From: Micromonospora peucetia
GTDB taxonomy: Bacteria > Actinomycetota > Actinomycetes > Mycobacteriales > Micromonosporaceae
Assembly (NCBI RefSeq): GCF_900091625.1
Contig: NZ_FMIC01000002.1
Coordinates: 372,001-436,000, forward strand
Direction of reading: 5' to 3'
DNA length: 64,000 nt
The notes beneath the pieces are model-generated. The model did not search any database. It saw only the letters and a program-made list of their open reading frames with translations, and was not told the DNA's origin. Positions within the stretch are counted from its first letter, which is position 1; every line of letters starts with the position of its first letter. Below are positions 18,788-27,455 of the stretch, in pieces. Position numbers and translations under genes: made by a program.

Positions 18788-19105
18788 GTGGATCAAGGGG
18801 GTGGCACGTCTCCCGTCTTCTCCGCCAGTGCGGAGATCGACGGCGGCCACCTCCGTGTCCTGGTGGCCGGCGAGGTCGACATGGCCACCGCCGACGTCAT
18901 GTTCTCCACCGCGCTGCGGGAGCCGGCCGAACGGTTGACGCTCGACCTGCGGGCGGTCACCTTCTTCGACTCGGCGGCGATCCACGCCGTGGTCCGGCTG
19001 GCCCAGCACTACCCCGACGCGCTCACCGTGCTGCCGTCACGGCAGGTCCACCGGGTGCTGGACATCTCCGGCCTGGGCGACCAGGCCTGGCTCCGCCCGG
19101 CCTGA
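18788..19105 (+). CDS. STAS-domain anti-sigma-factor antagonist
   Basis: 105 residues from a GTG (VDQGGGTSPVF). STAS fold: LRVLVAGEVDMATADV, then RLTLDLRAVTFFDSAAIHAVVRL, then LTVLPSRQVHRVLDISGLG. The Ser in D-S-A-A sits where RsbV/SpoIIAA proteins are phosphorylated, so partner switching is possible. It faces, tail to tail, a giant kinase carrying an RsbW-like ATPase domain and a SpoIIE phosphatase domain, the two activities that would phosphorylate and dephosphorylate such a protein. The longer upstream ORF extension overlaps the map start region and is not used. Confidence 0.85.
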   Translation: MDQGGGTSPVFSASAEIDGGHLRVLVAGEVDMATADVMFSTALREPAERLTLDLRAVTFFDSAAIHAVVRLAQHYPDALTVLPSRQVHRVLDISGLGDQAWLRPA

Positions 19106-19176
19106 GCCCCGCGCCACCGGATCCGCCCCGCGGCCGGCGACCGGTCGCCGCCGGAACGCCGCCGCCGGTCGCGCGC

Positions 19177-22100
19177 TCAGTCCGCCAGCCGCCGGCGCAG
19201 CGTCACCTCGGTCCCCTCGGCGGTACGGGTCACCGACAGCTCCCCCAACGCCTCGATCAGGGCCAGCCCCCGGCCCCGGAAGCCCGATCCGCTCGACTCC
19301 CGCCACCGGCCGCTGTCGCGCACGGTGGCGACCACCGTACGGTCGCAGACGGTCACCTCGACGCTGATCGTCGGCTCGACCGGCTCGACCGGGTGCTCGA
19401 TGGCGTTGGCGGCGGCCTCGGAGACGGCGACGGTCAGGTCGAACAAATCCGTCTCGGTGACGCGGTGCGCGACGAGGAAGCCCTCCAGCCGCTTACGCAG
19501 CACGCTGAGCCGGGTGGGGTCGGCCGGCAGCCGCAGCGTGAACCGGTTGAGTTCCGCCGCCTCCAGGGCGAGCACCGCGACGTCGTCGCGCAGGGGCCGC
19601 CCGACGACCCCTTCCACCACGGCGTCGATCAGGTCGGTGACGTGCTCGCCGGGCGTGGCCGCGTCCTGGCGGAGCCGGGCCAGCGCGGCGTCGATGCCGA
19701 GCTGCCGATCCTCGATCAGCCCGTCGGTGTAGAGCAGCAGCCGGCTCCCGGCGGCCAACTCCCCCTCGACCGTCCGGTAGGTCGTGTCGGGGATCGCCCC
19801 GATCGGCGGCCCGAGCGCCCGGTCGTGCAGGAACACCACGTCGTCTCCCCGGATCAGGAGAGGGGACGGGTGACCGGCGCTGGCGTACCGCAACCGGCCG
19901 GTGCGGGGACTGAACCACAGGCAGAACACGGTCGCGAAGGAGCGGCCCTCGGTCGTGTCGACGAGCCGGTTGAGCCGGGTCAGCGACTCACCGGGGTCGA
20001 AGCCCTCCAGGACGTACGCCCGCAGCGCGTTGCGAAGCTGGCCCATCGCCGCGGCCGCGCGGACACCTTTGCCGACCACGTCGCCGATCGCGAGCACCAA
20101 CTCGTCGTCGCCGAGGGCGACGACGTCGTACCAGTCTCCGCCGACCTCCACGTCCGCGCTGCCCGGTAGGTAGCGGCTGGCCACCACGGCGCCCGGCAAC
20201 TGCGGCAGCGACCGGGGCAGCAGGCTGTGCTGGAGCGTGGTGGCGATGCGGTGCTCGGCCTCGTAGAGCTGGGCGTTCTCCAGCCGCACCCCGACCAGCC
20301 GGGCGAGCTGGGTGAGCGCCGCCTCGTCGGTGCGGGTCCCGTCGCCGTCGGGGCGCCAGACCCGCATTTCGCCGAGCTGTTCGCCGGCGGTGCCGGTCAG
20401 CGGCAGCACGAAGGACGGCTCGATCGAGGCCAGCCCGCCGCCGTCGGCCTCGAAGCGCATCCCGGTGGCCGAGACCACCACCCGGGCGGCCTCGGCGAGG
20501 CTCAGGGCGTGCCGCGCGGCGACCTGGAGCACGTCGGCCGTGGAGCGGGCCGTGTTGACCGCGACCGCCGCGTCGGCCAGGGCCCGCAGCCCCCGGATGA
20601 TCTGGCCGCGAAGCTGTCCCAGCTCGACGTTGGCCCGAACCCGGGCGACCAGTTCCTGGCTCGAGAAGGGTTTGGTGAGGTAGTCGTCGGCGCCGACCGC
20701 GAGCCCGGCGACCTCCTCGGCGGAGCCGGCCCGGGCGGAGAGCAGCACGATCGGCACATGCCGGGTACGCGGATCCGCGCGCAACGCCGCGACCAGCCCG
20801 AACCCGTCCAGCCGGGGCATCATGACGTCGGTCAGCACCAGGTCGAACGAGCCGTCGACGGCGTGCCGTAGGGCCTCGACGCCGTCGGCGACCGCGACCA
20901 CCTCCCACGACGGGGAGAGCAGCCGGCTGACGTGCTCGCGCAGGTCGGCGTTGTCGTCGGCGACCAGGATCCGGCCGGCGGCGCCGGTCCCCCGGGCCGA
21001 GCCGGCAGCGCCGGCCGGCCCGGGGGCGGTCCAGAGCCCCGTCTCCGCGACGTAGAGGTCGGCCTGCGCCAGCTCGCCCGGCACCGGGGGGTCGGCGTCG
21101 GCGATCCGTTCGGCGGGCAGGTGCCCGAATCCGAACGGGACGGTCACCGTGAACGTGCTGCCCTCGTCGACGCGGCTGCGCACGGCCACCTCACCGCCGT
21201 GCATCTCGACCAGCTCGCGGACCAGCGCCAGGCCGATCCCGGTGCCCTCGTGGCTGCGCGATCGCACCCCCGGCACCCGGTGGAAGCGCTCGAAGACCTG
21301 CGCCAGCTCCGCCGGCACGATGCCGACGCCGGTGTCGGTGACCTCCAGCCTGGCGGCCCCGTCGACCGCGCGGACCCGCACCCGGATCTCGCCGTCGAAG
21401 GTGAACTTCACCGCGTTCGAGACCAGGTTGAGGACGATCTTCTCCCACATGTCCCGGTCCACGAAGACCGGCGCCGGCAACGGCGGGCAGTCCACGACCA
21501 GGCGCAGCCCGGCCCGCTGGGTGGCCGACCGGAACGTGCTGGCCAGGCGGGAGGTGTAGTCGGCGAGGTCGGTGGGCTGGTAGCGGGCAGCCAGCCGCCC
21601 GGACTCCAGCCGGGAGAAGTCGAGCACGGTGTTCACCAGCTTGAGCAGCCGCAGCGCGTTGCGGTGCATGATGGTGAGCCGGGCGGTGTACGTCTCGGGC
21701 AACGCCGGGTCGGCCAGCAGGTCCTCCAGCGGGCCGAGCACCAGGGTCAGCGGGGTGCGGAACTCGTGGCTGACGTTGGCGAAGAAGTTGGTCTTGGCCC
21801 GGTCGAGGGCGGCCAGCTCGGCGGCGCGGGCGCGTTCCTGCTCGTACGCCTGCTGCCGGCCGACGGCGCGGGAGATCTGCGCGGCGACCAGGTCGAAGAA
21901 GTCCCGGTACTCGTCGGTGAGCGGCTGCCTGCGGGCGATCCCGACCGCCAGTGAGCCGACGGTCTCGGTCCCGGCGGTGATCGGCAGCACCAGCGCCTGC
22001 CCCGTCGCGTCGGCCGGGGCCCCGGTGATCAGGTCCGTCACGGCGACGGTGGCGGCGGTGCCGGTGGCGACGACCTCGCCGAGCGGCGCCGGCGAGGGGA

Positions 22101-22842
22101 TGGTGACCGTCCGGGGGTCGACCCCGCTGGAACCGACCAACGTGAGGTTTCCGGCCTCGTCGAGGAGATGCACCAGCGCGTACGGCACGTCCGGCCGGTG
22201 CCGGTCGAGCACCGCCGCGGCGGCCCGGCCGAGTTCGGCGCGGCTGTCCACCTCGGCCAGTTCGGTCCCCAGCTCCGCCAGCAGCCGCAGCCGGCGCTCC
22301 CCGACCACCCGGCCGGTGGTCTCGTTGACGATGCAGAAGATGCCGTCGACGCTGCCGTCGGCACCCAGGATCGGGTCGTAGGAGACGTCGAAGTACGTCT
22401 CCTCCAGGAAACCGTGGCGGTCGAGCAGGAAGGGGTGGTCCTCCGCCCGGTACGACCGGCCGTCGCGGCGTACACCCGCCAGCAGCGGCCCGAGCACGCT
22501 CCAGGTCTCCGCCCAGTGCTCGCGGGCCGGCCGGCCCAGCACGTCCGGGTGCTTGCCGCCGATGGTGGGGCGGTAGGCGTCGTTGTAGAAGGCCAGCTCG
22601 TCCTCGCCCCAGAACATGACGATCTGCGCGCTGGAGGCGAGCATCATGCTGATCGCCGAACAGAGCGCCGCCGGCCAGCGGTCGGGGGTGCCCAGCGGGG
22701 TGGTGGACCAGTCGAGGTGGCTCATCCGTTCGCCCATCGCGCCGCCGCTGGCGAAGGCTGCGGCCAGCAGCGGGGGGAACTCCCCGGTGCGGACAGGATC
22801 GGACGGGCGGCCCTCGTCCACGCCCCCCTGGGCCGAGCTCAT
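19177..22842 (-). CDS. PAS-GAF-histidine kinase-receiver-GAF-SpoIIE phosphatase-RsbW-like ATPase
   Basis: 1221 residues from an ATG with GGAGGA 5 nt upstream. Approximate order: PAS-like sensor (1-190; SYDPILGADGSVDGIFCIVNE), GAF (195-335), HisKA with phospho-acceptor His in ANVSHEFRTPL (about 359), HATPase with NLVSNAVKF and GTGIGLALV, receiver with Asp in LVLTDVMMPRLDG (about 670) and Lys in DDYLTKPFS, a second GAF (about 770-890), PP2C/SpoIIE phosphatase with VGGDWYDVV (about 904) and RDDVAV (about 1084), and a C-terminal RsbW-like ATPase with NAIEHP (about 1147). All catalytic motifs look intact. No membrane helix, so it is a cytoplasmic sensor. It probably integrates two-component signalling with partner switching of a sigma factor. 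Confidence 0.93.
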   Translation of the reverse strand: MSSAQGGVDEGRPSDPVRTGEFPPLLAAAFASGGAMGERMSHLDWSTTPLGTPDRWPAALCSAISMMLASSAQIVMFWGEDELAFYNDAYRPTIGGKHPDVLGRPAREHWAETWSVLGPLLAGVRRDGRSYRAEDHPFLLDRHGFLEETYFDVSYDPILGADGSVDGIFCIVNETTGRVVGERRLRLLAELGTELAEVDSRAELGRAAAAVLDRHRPDVPYALVHLLDEAGNLTLVGSSGVDPRTVTIPSPAPLGEVVATGTAATVAVTDLITGAPADATGQALVLPITAGTETVGSLAVGIARRQPLTDEYRDFFDLVAAQISRAVGRQQAYEQERARAAELAALDRAKTNFFANVSHEFRTPLTLVLGPLEDLLADPALPETYTARLTIMHRNALRLLKLVNTVLDFSRLESGRLAARYQPTDLADYTSRLASTFRSATQRAGLRLVVDCPPLPAPVFVDRDMWEKIVLNLVSNAVKFTFDGEIRVRVRAVDGAARLEVTDTGVGIVPAELAQVFERFHRVPGVRSRSHEGTGIGLALVRELVEMHGGEVAVRSRVDEGSTFTVTVPFGFGHLPAERIADADPPVPGELAQADLYVAETGLWTAPGPAGAAGSARGTGAAGRILVADDNADLREHVSRLLSPSWEVVAVADGVEALRHAVDGSFDLVLTDVMMPRLDGFGLVAALRADPRTRHVPIVLLSARAGSAEEVAGLAVGADDYLTKPFSSQELVARVRANVELGQLRGQIIRGLRALADAAVAVNTARSTADVLQVAARHALSLAEAARVVVSATGMRFEADGGGLASIEPSFVLPLTGTAGEQLGEMRVWRPDGDGTRTDEAALTQLARLVGVRLENAQLYEAEHRIATTLQHSLLPRSLPQLPGAVVASRYLPGSADVEVGGDWYDVVALGDDELVLAIGDVVGKGVRAAAAMGQLRNALRAYVLEGFDPGESLTRLNRLVDTTEGRSFATVFCLWFSPRTGRLRYASAGHPSPLLIRGDDVVFLHDRALGPPIGAIPDTTYRTVEGELAAGSRLLLYTDGLIEDRQLGIDAALARLRQDAATPGEHVTDLIDAVVEGVVGRPLRDDVAVLALEAAELNRFTLRLPADPTRLSVLRKRLEGFLVAHRVTETDLFDLTVAVSEAAANAIEHPVEPVEPTISVEVTVCDRTVVATVRDSGRWRESSGSGFRGRGLALIEALGELSVTRTAEGTEVTLRRRLAD

Positions 22843-23232
22843 AGTTCCTCCCGCTCCGGCCGTCACCGCCTCGGCCCGGTGGGTCCAACCGGCCGTGCCC
22901 CGCTTGGTACCCCGACGGACGAGCAACGTAACGCATGCCGCCCGGGGTGCGCTGGTTACGTCCGCCGCACCCGGTCGCCATCTCCCCGACAGCGGCGTCG
23001 CACGATCAGATCCACGCGGGACGACTGGTCACCCGAAACCGGACCAGCACGGCATTTTCAGTCCCGTGCGTGGGACCACGCGACGCCGGCAAGGCACCAC
23101 CCGGGCCGGCGGATGTGATGCGCGACACCTCCACTCATCGGCTCCACCGCCGGGACCAGCCCGTCGAGCACCCGCAGCACGTCCGCGTCGTGGTCGGCCG
23201 GAGGCAGCCCCCGGTGATCCCGACCAGTCGGC
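22843..23232. other. Intergenic region without a clear gene
   Basis: 390 bp upstream of the large kinase and downstream of the SDR gene. A minus-strand open stretch (about 23085-23225; RGLPPADHDADVLRVLDGLVP) has good third-position GC but no start codon or family resemblance, and may be a decayed remnant. The part next to the kinase probably holds its promoter; no convincing -35/-10 pair was picked. Confidence 0.4.
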
Positions 23233-24000
23233 TCACAGCGGGGTGACGTACGCGCCGGTGATGCCGCCGTCCACCACGAACTGCGCGGCGGTCATGAAGG
23301 ACGAGTCGTCGCTGGCCAGGAACGCCACCGCGGCGGCGATCTCCTCCGGCCTGCCGAACCGCCCCATCGGCACGTGCACCAGCCGGCGGGCGGCCCGCTC
23401 CGGGTCGGCGGCGAACAGCTCCAGCAGCAGCGGGGTGGCGACCGGGCCGGGGCAGAGCGCGTTGACCCGGATGCCATCCCGGGCGAACTGCACGCCCAGC
23501 TCCCGGGTCATCGCCAACACCCCGCCCTTGCTCGCCGTGTACGCGATCTGCGAGGTGGCCGCCCCCATCAGGGCCACGAACGACGCGGTGTTGATGATCG
23601 AGCCCCGGCCCTGCCGGCGCATGTGCGGGATGACGTACTTGCAGCAGAGGTAGACGCTCGTGGTGTTGACCCGCAGCACCCGCTCCCAGGCATCCAGCCC
23701 GGTGCTCAGGATGGAGTCGTCCTCTGGCGGGGAGATGCCGGCGTTGTTGAACGCGACGTCGATCCGGCCGTGCCGCCCGGCCACCCCGTCGAAGAGGTCC
23801 CGCACGGCCGCCTCGTCGGCGACGTCCGCGGCGACGAACTCGCCCCCGACCTCGCCGGCGGCCCGCTCGCCGGCCGCCACGTCGACGTCCACGCAGACCA
23901 CCCGGGCCCCCTCGGCGGCGAACCGCCGCACGGTGGCCAGCCCGATCCCGCTGCCCGCTCCGGTGACCACAGCCACCCGGTCCTCAAGACGACCACTCAC
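23233..24000 (-). CDS. SDR family NAD(P)-dependent oxidoreductase
   Basis: 255 residues from GTG with GGAGGA 7 nt upstream. Classical SDR: cofactor motif VVTGAGSGIGLATV, Asp (VCVDVDVA) after beta-2 favouring NAD, NNAG, catalytic Ser/Tyr/Lys with YTASKGG, and the C-terminal VVDGGITGAY. It begins 3 nt after the aldehyde dehydrogenase stop, so the two are co-translated. In actinomycete clusters with a PuuA-like glutamine synthetase and an aldehyde dehydrogenase such an SDR is usual; its exact substrate is not known from sequence. Confidence 0.92.
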   Translation of the reverse strand: MSGRLEDRVAVVTGAGSGIGLATVRRFAAEGARVVCVDVDVAAGERAAGEVGGEFVAADVADEAAVRDLFDGVAGRHGRIDVAFNNAGISPPEDDSILSTGLDAWERVLRVNTTSVYLCCKYVIPHMRRQGRGSIINTASFVALMGAATSQIAYTASKGGVLAMTRELGVQFARDGIRVNALCPGPVATPLLLELFAADPERAARRLVHVPMGRFGRPEEIAAAVAFLASDDSSFMTAAQFVVDGGITGAYVTPL

Positions 24001-24003
24001 GTG

Positions 24004-25362
24004 TCACTCCTCCGTCGCGATGAACACGTTCTTGACGTCGGTGAAGGCGTGCAGCGCGTCCTGGCCCAGCTCGCGGCCCAGCCCGGAGCGCTTCATCCCA
24101 CCGAACGGCGTCCAGTAGCGCACCGATGAGTGCGAGTTGACGCTGAGGTTGCCCGCCTCCACGGCCCGAGCCACCCGCACCGCCCGGCCCACGTCCCGGG
24201 TCCAGATCGAGCCGGACAGTCCGTACTCGGTGTCGTTGGCGAGCCGGATCGCGTCGGCCTCGTCGTCGAACGGGAGCACCGAGACGACCGGGCCGAATAT
24301 CTCCTCGCGCCAGTGCCGGTCCGCCGGGGAGTCGGCGAGCAGCACCGTCGGGGGGTACCAGAAGCCGGGGCCGTCGGGGCAGGAGCCGGTGAAGGCGACC
24401 TTCGCCCCGTCGACGTACCCGGCCACCCGGTCCCGCTGGGCGGCGGAGATCAACGGACCCATCTCGGCGGTCTCCCGGGTCGGATCCTCCACCCGCAGCG
24501 CGCGCACCGCCGGTTCGAGCAGCTCCAGGAACCGGTCGTACACCGGCCGTTGGACCAGGATCCGGGACCGGGCGCAGCAGTCCTGCCCGGCATTGTCGAA
24601 GACGGCGTACGGGGCGGTGGCCGCCGCCCTCGCCAGATCGGCGTCGGCGAAGACCAGGTTGGCACTCTTGCCGCCCAGCTCCAGGGTCAGCCGCTTCACC
24701 TGCGCGGCGCAGCCGGCCATGATCCGGGTGCCGACCTCGGTGGAACCGGTGAAGCAGACCTTGCGGACGGCGGGGTGGGTGACGAACCGCTCCCCCACCA
24801 CCGACCCGGCGCCCGGCAGCACGGTGAACACGTCGTCGGGCAGTCCCGCCTCGCGCCCCAGCTCGGCCAGGCGCAGCGCGGTCAACGGGGTCAGCTCGGC
24901 CGGCTTGAGCACCACGGTGTTGCCGGCCGCGAGCGCCGGCGCGAAACCCCAGGCGGCGATCGGCATCGGGAAGTTCCACGGCACGATCACCCCGACCACG
25001 CCGAGCGGCTCGTGGAACGTCACGTCCAGCCCGCCCGGCACCGGGATCTGGTGCCCGGTCAGCCGCTCCGGCGCGCCCGCGTAGTAGTCGAGGACGTCCC
25101 GGACGTTGCCCGCCTCCCACCGCGCGTTGCCGATCGGGTGCCCGGAGTTACGCACCTCAAGTCCGGCCAGCTCCTCCACGTGCGCGTCGACCACTGCCGC
25201 GAACCGCCGCAACACCCGCGCCCGCTCCCCCGGCGCCACCCCCCGCCACCGCTCGAACGCCACGTGCGCCCGCCCGATCGCGGCATCCGTCTCCCCGACC
25301 GAGGTCGAGGGCACTTTCCCCAGCACCTCCCCCGTCGCCGGATCAACCACCTCTGTCGTCAC
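24004..25362 (-). CDS. Aldehyde dehydrogenase family protein
   Basis: 452 residues from GTG (VTTEVVDPATGEVLG). NAD-binding and catalytic residues are in place: VPWNFPMPIAAW with Asn near 150, FTGSTEVG, LELGGKSANLVF with the general-base Glu, catalytic Cys in NAGQDCCARSRI, and EIFGPVVSVLPF. Next to a glutamine synthetase-like enzyme it would oxidise an amino-aldehyde such as gamma-glutamyl-aminobutyraldehyde to the acid, as PuuC does; this is inference from the neighbours. It is separated from the upstream glutamine synthetase-like gene by a 222-bp spacer containing repeats. Confidence 0.92.
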   Translation of the reverse strand: MTTEVVDPATGEVLGKVPSTSVGETDAAIGRAHVAFERWRGVAPGERARVLRRFAAVVDAHVEELAGLEVRNSGHPIGNARWEAGNVRDVLDYYAGAPERLTGHQIPVPGGLDVTFHEPLGVVGVIVPWNFPMPIAAWGFAPALAAGNTVVLKPAELTPLTALRLAELGREAGLPDDVFTVLPGAGSVVGERFVTHPAVRKVCFTGSTEVGTRIMAGCAAQVKRLTLELGGKSANLVFADADLARAAATAPYAVFDNAGQDCCARSRILVQRPVYDRFLELLEPAVRALRVEDPTRETAEMGPLISAAQRDRVAGYVDGAKVAFTGSCPDGPGFWYPPTVLLADSPADRHWREEIFGPVVSVLPFDDEADAIRLANDTEYGLSGSIWTRDVGRAVRVARAVEAGNLSVNSHSSVRYWTPFGGMKRSGLGRELGQDALHAFTDVKNVFIATEE

Positions 25363-25400
25363 GCCCACCCTTCCCCTCTCCCTCTCTCCCTCTCCCAACA

Positions 25401-25463
25401 CCCCTCGCCCCTCGCCCCTCGCCCCTCGCCCCTCGCCCCTCGCCCCTCGCCCCTCGCCCCTCG
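25401..25463. repeat. Nine perfect 7-bp tandem repeats
   Basis: CCCCTCG is repeated nine times. The array lies 38 bp upstream of the aldehyde dehydrogenase GTG, within its likely leader, and directly abuts the CGCGATCTTGCA element at 25465. Such an array may vary in length between strains and change spacing in the transcript. Confidence 0.95.
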
Positions 25464-25464
25464 C

Positions 25465-25539
25465 CCGCGATCTTGCAGTTACCGCCCCGGCGAAAGCCGC
25501 ATATGCCTCAGACCATGGGCACTAAGTGCAAGATCGCGG
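25465..25539. repeat. Dispersed palindromic element, copy 1 (CGCGATCTTGCA type)
   Basis: 13-bp inverted repeats at 25465-25477 and 25527-25539 carrying CGCGATCTTGCA, with a 49-nt centre containing GCCCCGGC and GCCGCATA. It lies in the spacer between the glutamine synthetase-like gene and the aldehyde dehydrogenase gene. A second copy with the same core is at 62249-62321. The shared core suggests a small dispersed REP- or MITE-like element rather than a dedicated terminator. Confidence 0.75.
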
Positions 25540-25584
25540 AGTCGAGAGGGCGGGGCGGGAGGGGGGAGGGTGGGCGGGAGGAGG

Positions 25585-26949
25585 TCAGAGGCGTTCGAAG
25601 CCACGGGTCAGCTCCCAGTCCGTGACGGCGGCGTCGTAGGCCGTCAGCTCGATCCGCGCCTGGTTGGCGTAGTGGGCCAGCACCTCGTCGCCGAACGCCT
25701 CGGCGGCCACCGTCGAGGACTCCCAGAGAGCCAGGGCGTCACGGAGTGTGCCGGGGACCCGCTCGGCGTCCGGGTCGTCGTACGCGTTGCCGGTGCACTC
25801 CCCGCCCAGCTCCAGCTCCCGCTCGATGCCGTGCACCGCACCGGCGACGAGTGCCGCGATGGCCAGGTACGGGTTCACGTCCGCCCCCGGCACCCGGTTC
25901 TCCACCCGCATGCCCTGCCCGTGCCCGACCAGCCGCAGCGCGCAGGTGCGGTTGTCCGTGCCCCAGCGCAGCGCGGTCGGCGCGAACGACCCCGGTTGGT
26001 AGCGCTTGTACGAGTTGATGTTCGGGGCGAACAGGAGGCTGAACTCGCGCATCGTGGCCAGCAGCCCGGCCAGCACCCGCCGCCCCGTCACCGACAGCTG
26101 CGCCGGCCCGTCGCCGAGCATCGCCGACCGACCGTCGGCGTCGCGCAGCGAGAAGTGGATGTGGCAGGAGTTGCCCTCCCGCGCGTTCGGCTTGGCCATG
26201 AAGGTGATCGACATGCCCTCCTGGGCGGCGATCTCCTTCGCCCCGTTCTTGTAGATGACATGGTGGTCGGCGCAGGCCACCGCCTCGTCGTAGCGGAAGG
26301 CGATCTCGTGCTGGCCGAGGTTGCACTCGCCCTTCGCGCTCTCCGGGGTGAGCCCCGCCCCGGCCATCTCCCGCCGGATGCGGCGCAGTAACGGCTCCAC
26401 CCGGGCGGTGCCGAGCAGCGAGTAGTCCACGTTGTACTGGTTCGCCGGGGTGAGGTCGCGGTAGCCGCGCCGCCAGGCGTCCTCGTACGAGTCGCGGAAC
26501 AGCACGAACTCCAGCTCCGTGCCGGCGTACGCGGTCAGCCCGTGCGCGGTCAGCCGGTCGAGCTGCCGGCGCAGGATCTGCCGGGGCGAGGCGACCACCG
26601 GACCGGCCCCGTCCAGCCAGGCCAGGTCGGCCAGGAGCAGTGCGCTGCCCGGCTGCCAGGGCACCCGGCGCAGCGTGTCGAGGTCCGGCACCATGGCGAA
26701 GTCGCCGTAGCCGCGTTCCCAGCTCGACATGGCGTACCCGTCGACGGTGTTCATGTCGACGTCGACGGCGAGCAGGTAGTTGCACCCCTCACTGCCGTGG
26801 GTGACCACCTGGTCGAGGAAGTAGGGAGCGTGGAACCGCTTGCCCTGCAACCGGCCCTGCATGTCGACCAGGGCCAGCACCACGGTGTCGATCTCGCCCT
26901 CGGCGACGGCGACCCGCAGCTGTTCCAGCGTGAGCGGAGCTTTCCTCAT
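25585..26949 (-). CDS. Glutamine synthetase family protein (gamma-glutamyl-amine ligase type)
   Basis: 454 residues from an ATG with GGAGG 7 nt upstream. GS fold motifs: metal-binding GTELEFVLFRDSYED, AKGECNLGQHEIAFRY, FMAKPNAREGNSCHIHFSL, and ENRVPGADVNPYLAIAALVAG. The N-terminal beta-grasp is short and the adenylylation-site region of GlnA is missing, as in PuuA/GlnA3-type enzymes that ligate glutamate to amines or polyamines rather than ammonia. The downstream aldehyde dehydrogenase and SDR on the same strand support an amine-catabolic role. True GlnA activity is less likely but not excluded. Confidence 0.9.
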   Translation of the reverse strand: MRKAPLTLEQLRVAVAEGEIDTVVLALVDMQGRLQGKRFHAPYFLDQVVTHGSEGCNYLLAVDVDMNTVDGYAMSSWERGYGDFAMVPDLDTLRRVPWQPGSALLLADLAWLDGAGPVVASPRQILRRQLDRLTAHGLTAYAGTELEFVLFRDSYEDAWRRGYRDLTPANQYNVDYSLLGTARVEPLLRRIRREMAGAGLTPESAKGECNLGQHEIAFRYDEAVACADHHVIYKNGAKEIAAQEGMSITFMAKPNAREGNSCHIHFSLRDADGRSAMLGDGPAQLSVTGRRVLAGLLATMREFSLLFAPNINSYKRYQPGSFAPTALRWGTDNRTCALRLVGHGQGMRVENRVPGADVNPYLAIAALVAGAVHGIERELELGGECTGNAYDDPDAERVPGTLRDALALWESSTVAAEAFGDEVLAHYANQARIELTAYDAAVTDWELTRGFERL

Positions 26950-27455
26950 CGGCGGGCCTCCATCACCAAGGTCTACTGGCTGACCGGATGACCGTCAATG
27001 CCCAGCCCGGCATCCCGACAACCACCCGAGCCGCCGGTGTTGCCGGCCGGGCCCTGTCGAGCTGCCCCGTCTGTGAGACCGGCCCGCGCCAGGCGGCGCG
27101 GAGCGCCCTGGGCGGCGGGGCAGCTCGACAGGAGCGGCAGAGCACCTCGGTGGGCGGAGCGCCCCGCCCCGCGGGGCAGCTCGACAGGAGCGGCGGAGGG
27201 CACACAACCCCGCCCGACCGGTCCGCCCGGAGCACAGGGTCGACCGGTCGGGCGACCGGGCAAATTGCATTGCCGTACCGACGCGTACGACGCATGCTTG
27301 AGCCTGTGACCAGGCCCGATCGCGACGGGCCACCGCCGGGGCGCTCGGACCGCACCGGCACCGCGGCGGCGCGGGGCACGTCACCTCTCTCTCACCCGTA
27401 CGGCGCTGCGCCGTACCCGACGCCCGCTCCGCGCCGCCGCCCTCACCGCGCCACC
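26950..27455. other. Intergenic region with a three-copy 17-bp repeat
   Basis: About 500 bp without a credible gene. CGGGGCAGCTCGACAGG occurs at 27116-27132 and 27172-27188 as direct repeats and at 27053-27069 in inverted orientation; the direct copies continue similarly for about 8 nt more. The inverted pair could fold into a long stem around 27053-27132. It lies upstream of the glutamine synthetase-like gene and may contain its promoter. No further signal is evident. Confidence 0.7.

Noticed and set aside
23085..23225. Open minus-strand stretch encoding RGLPPADHDADVLRVLDGLVP
   Set aside because: Codon-like third-position bias but no start codon, no recognised family and immediate stops; at best a remnant.
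25401..25463. Possible coding extension of the aldehyde dehydrogenase or a Pro/Arg repeat peptide
   Set aside because: The 7-bp unit shifts frame each copy; the family N-terminus starts at the GTG at 25362.
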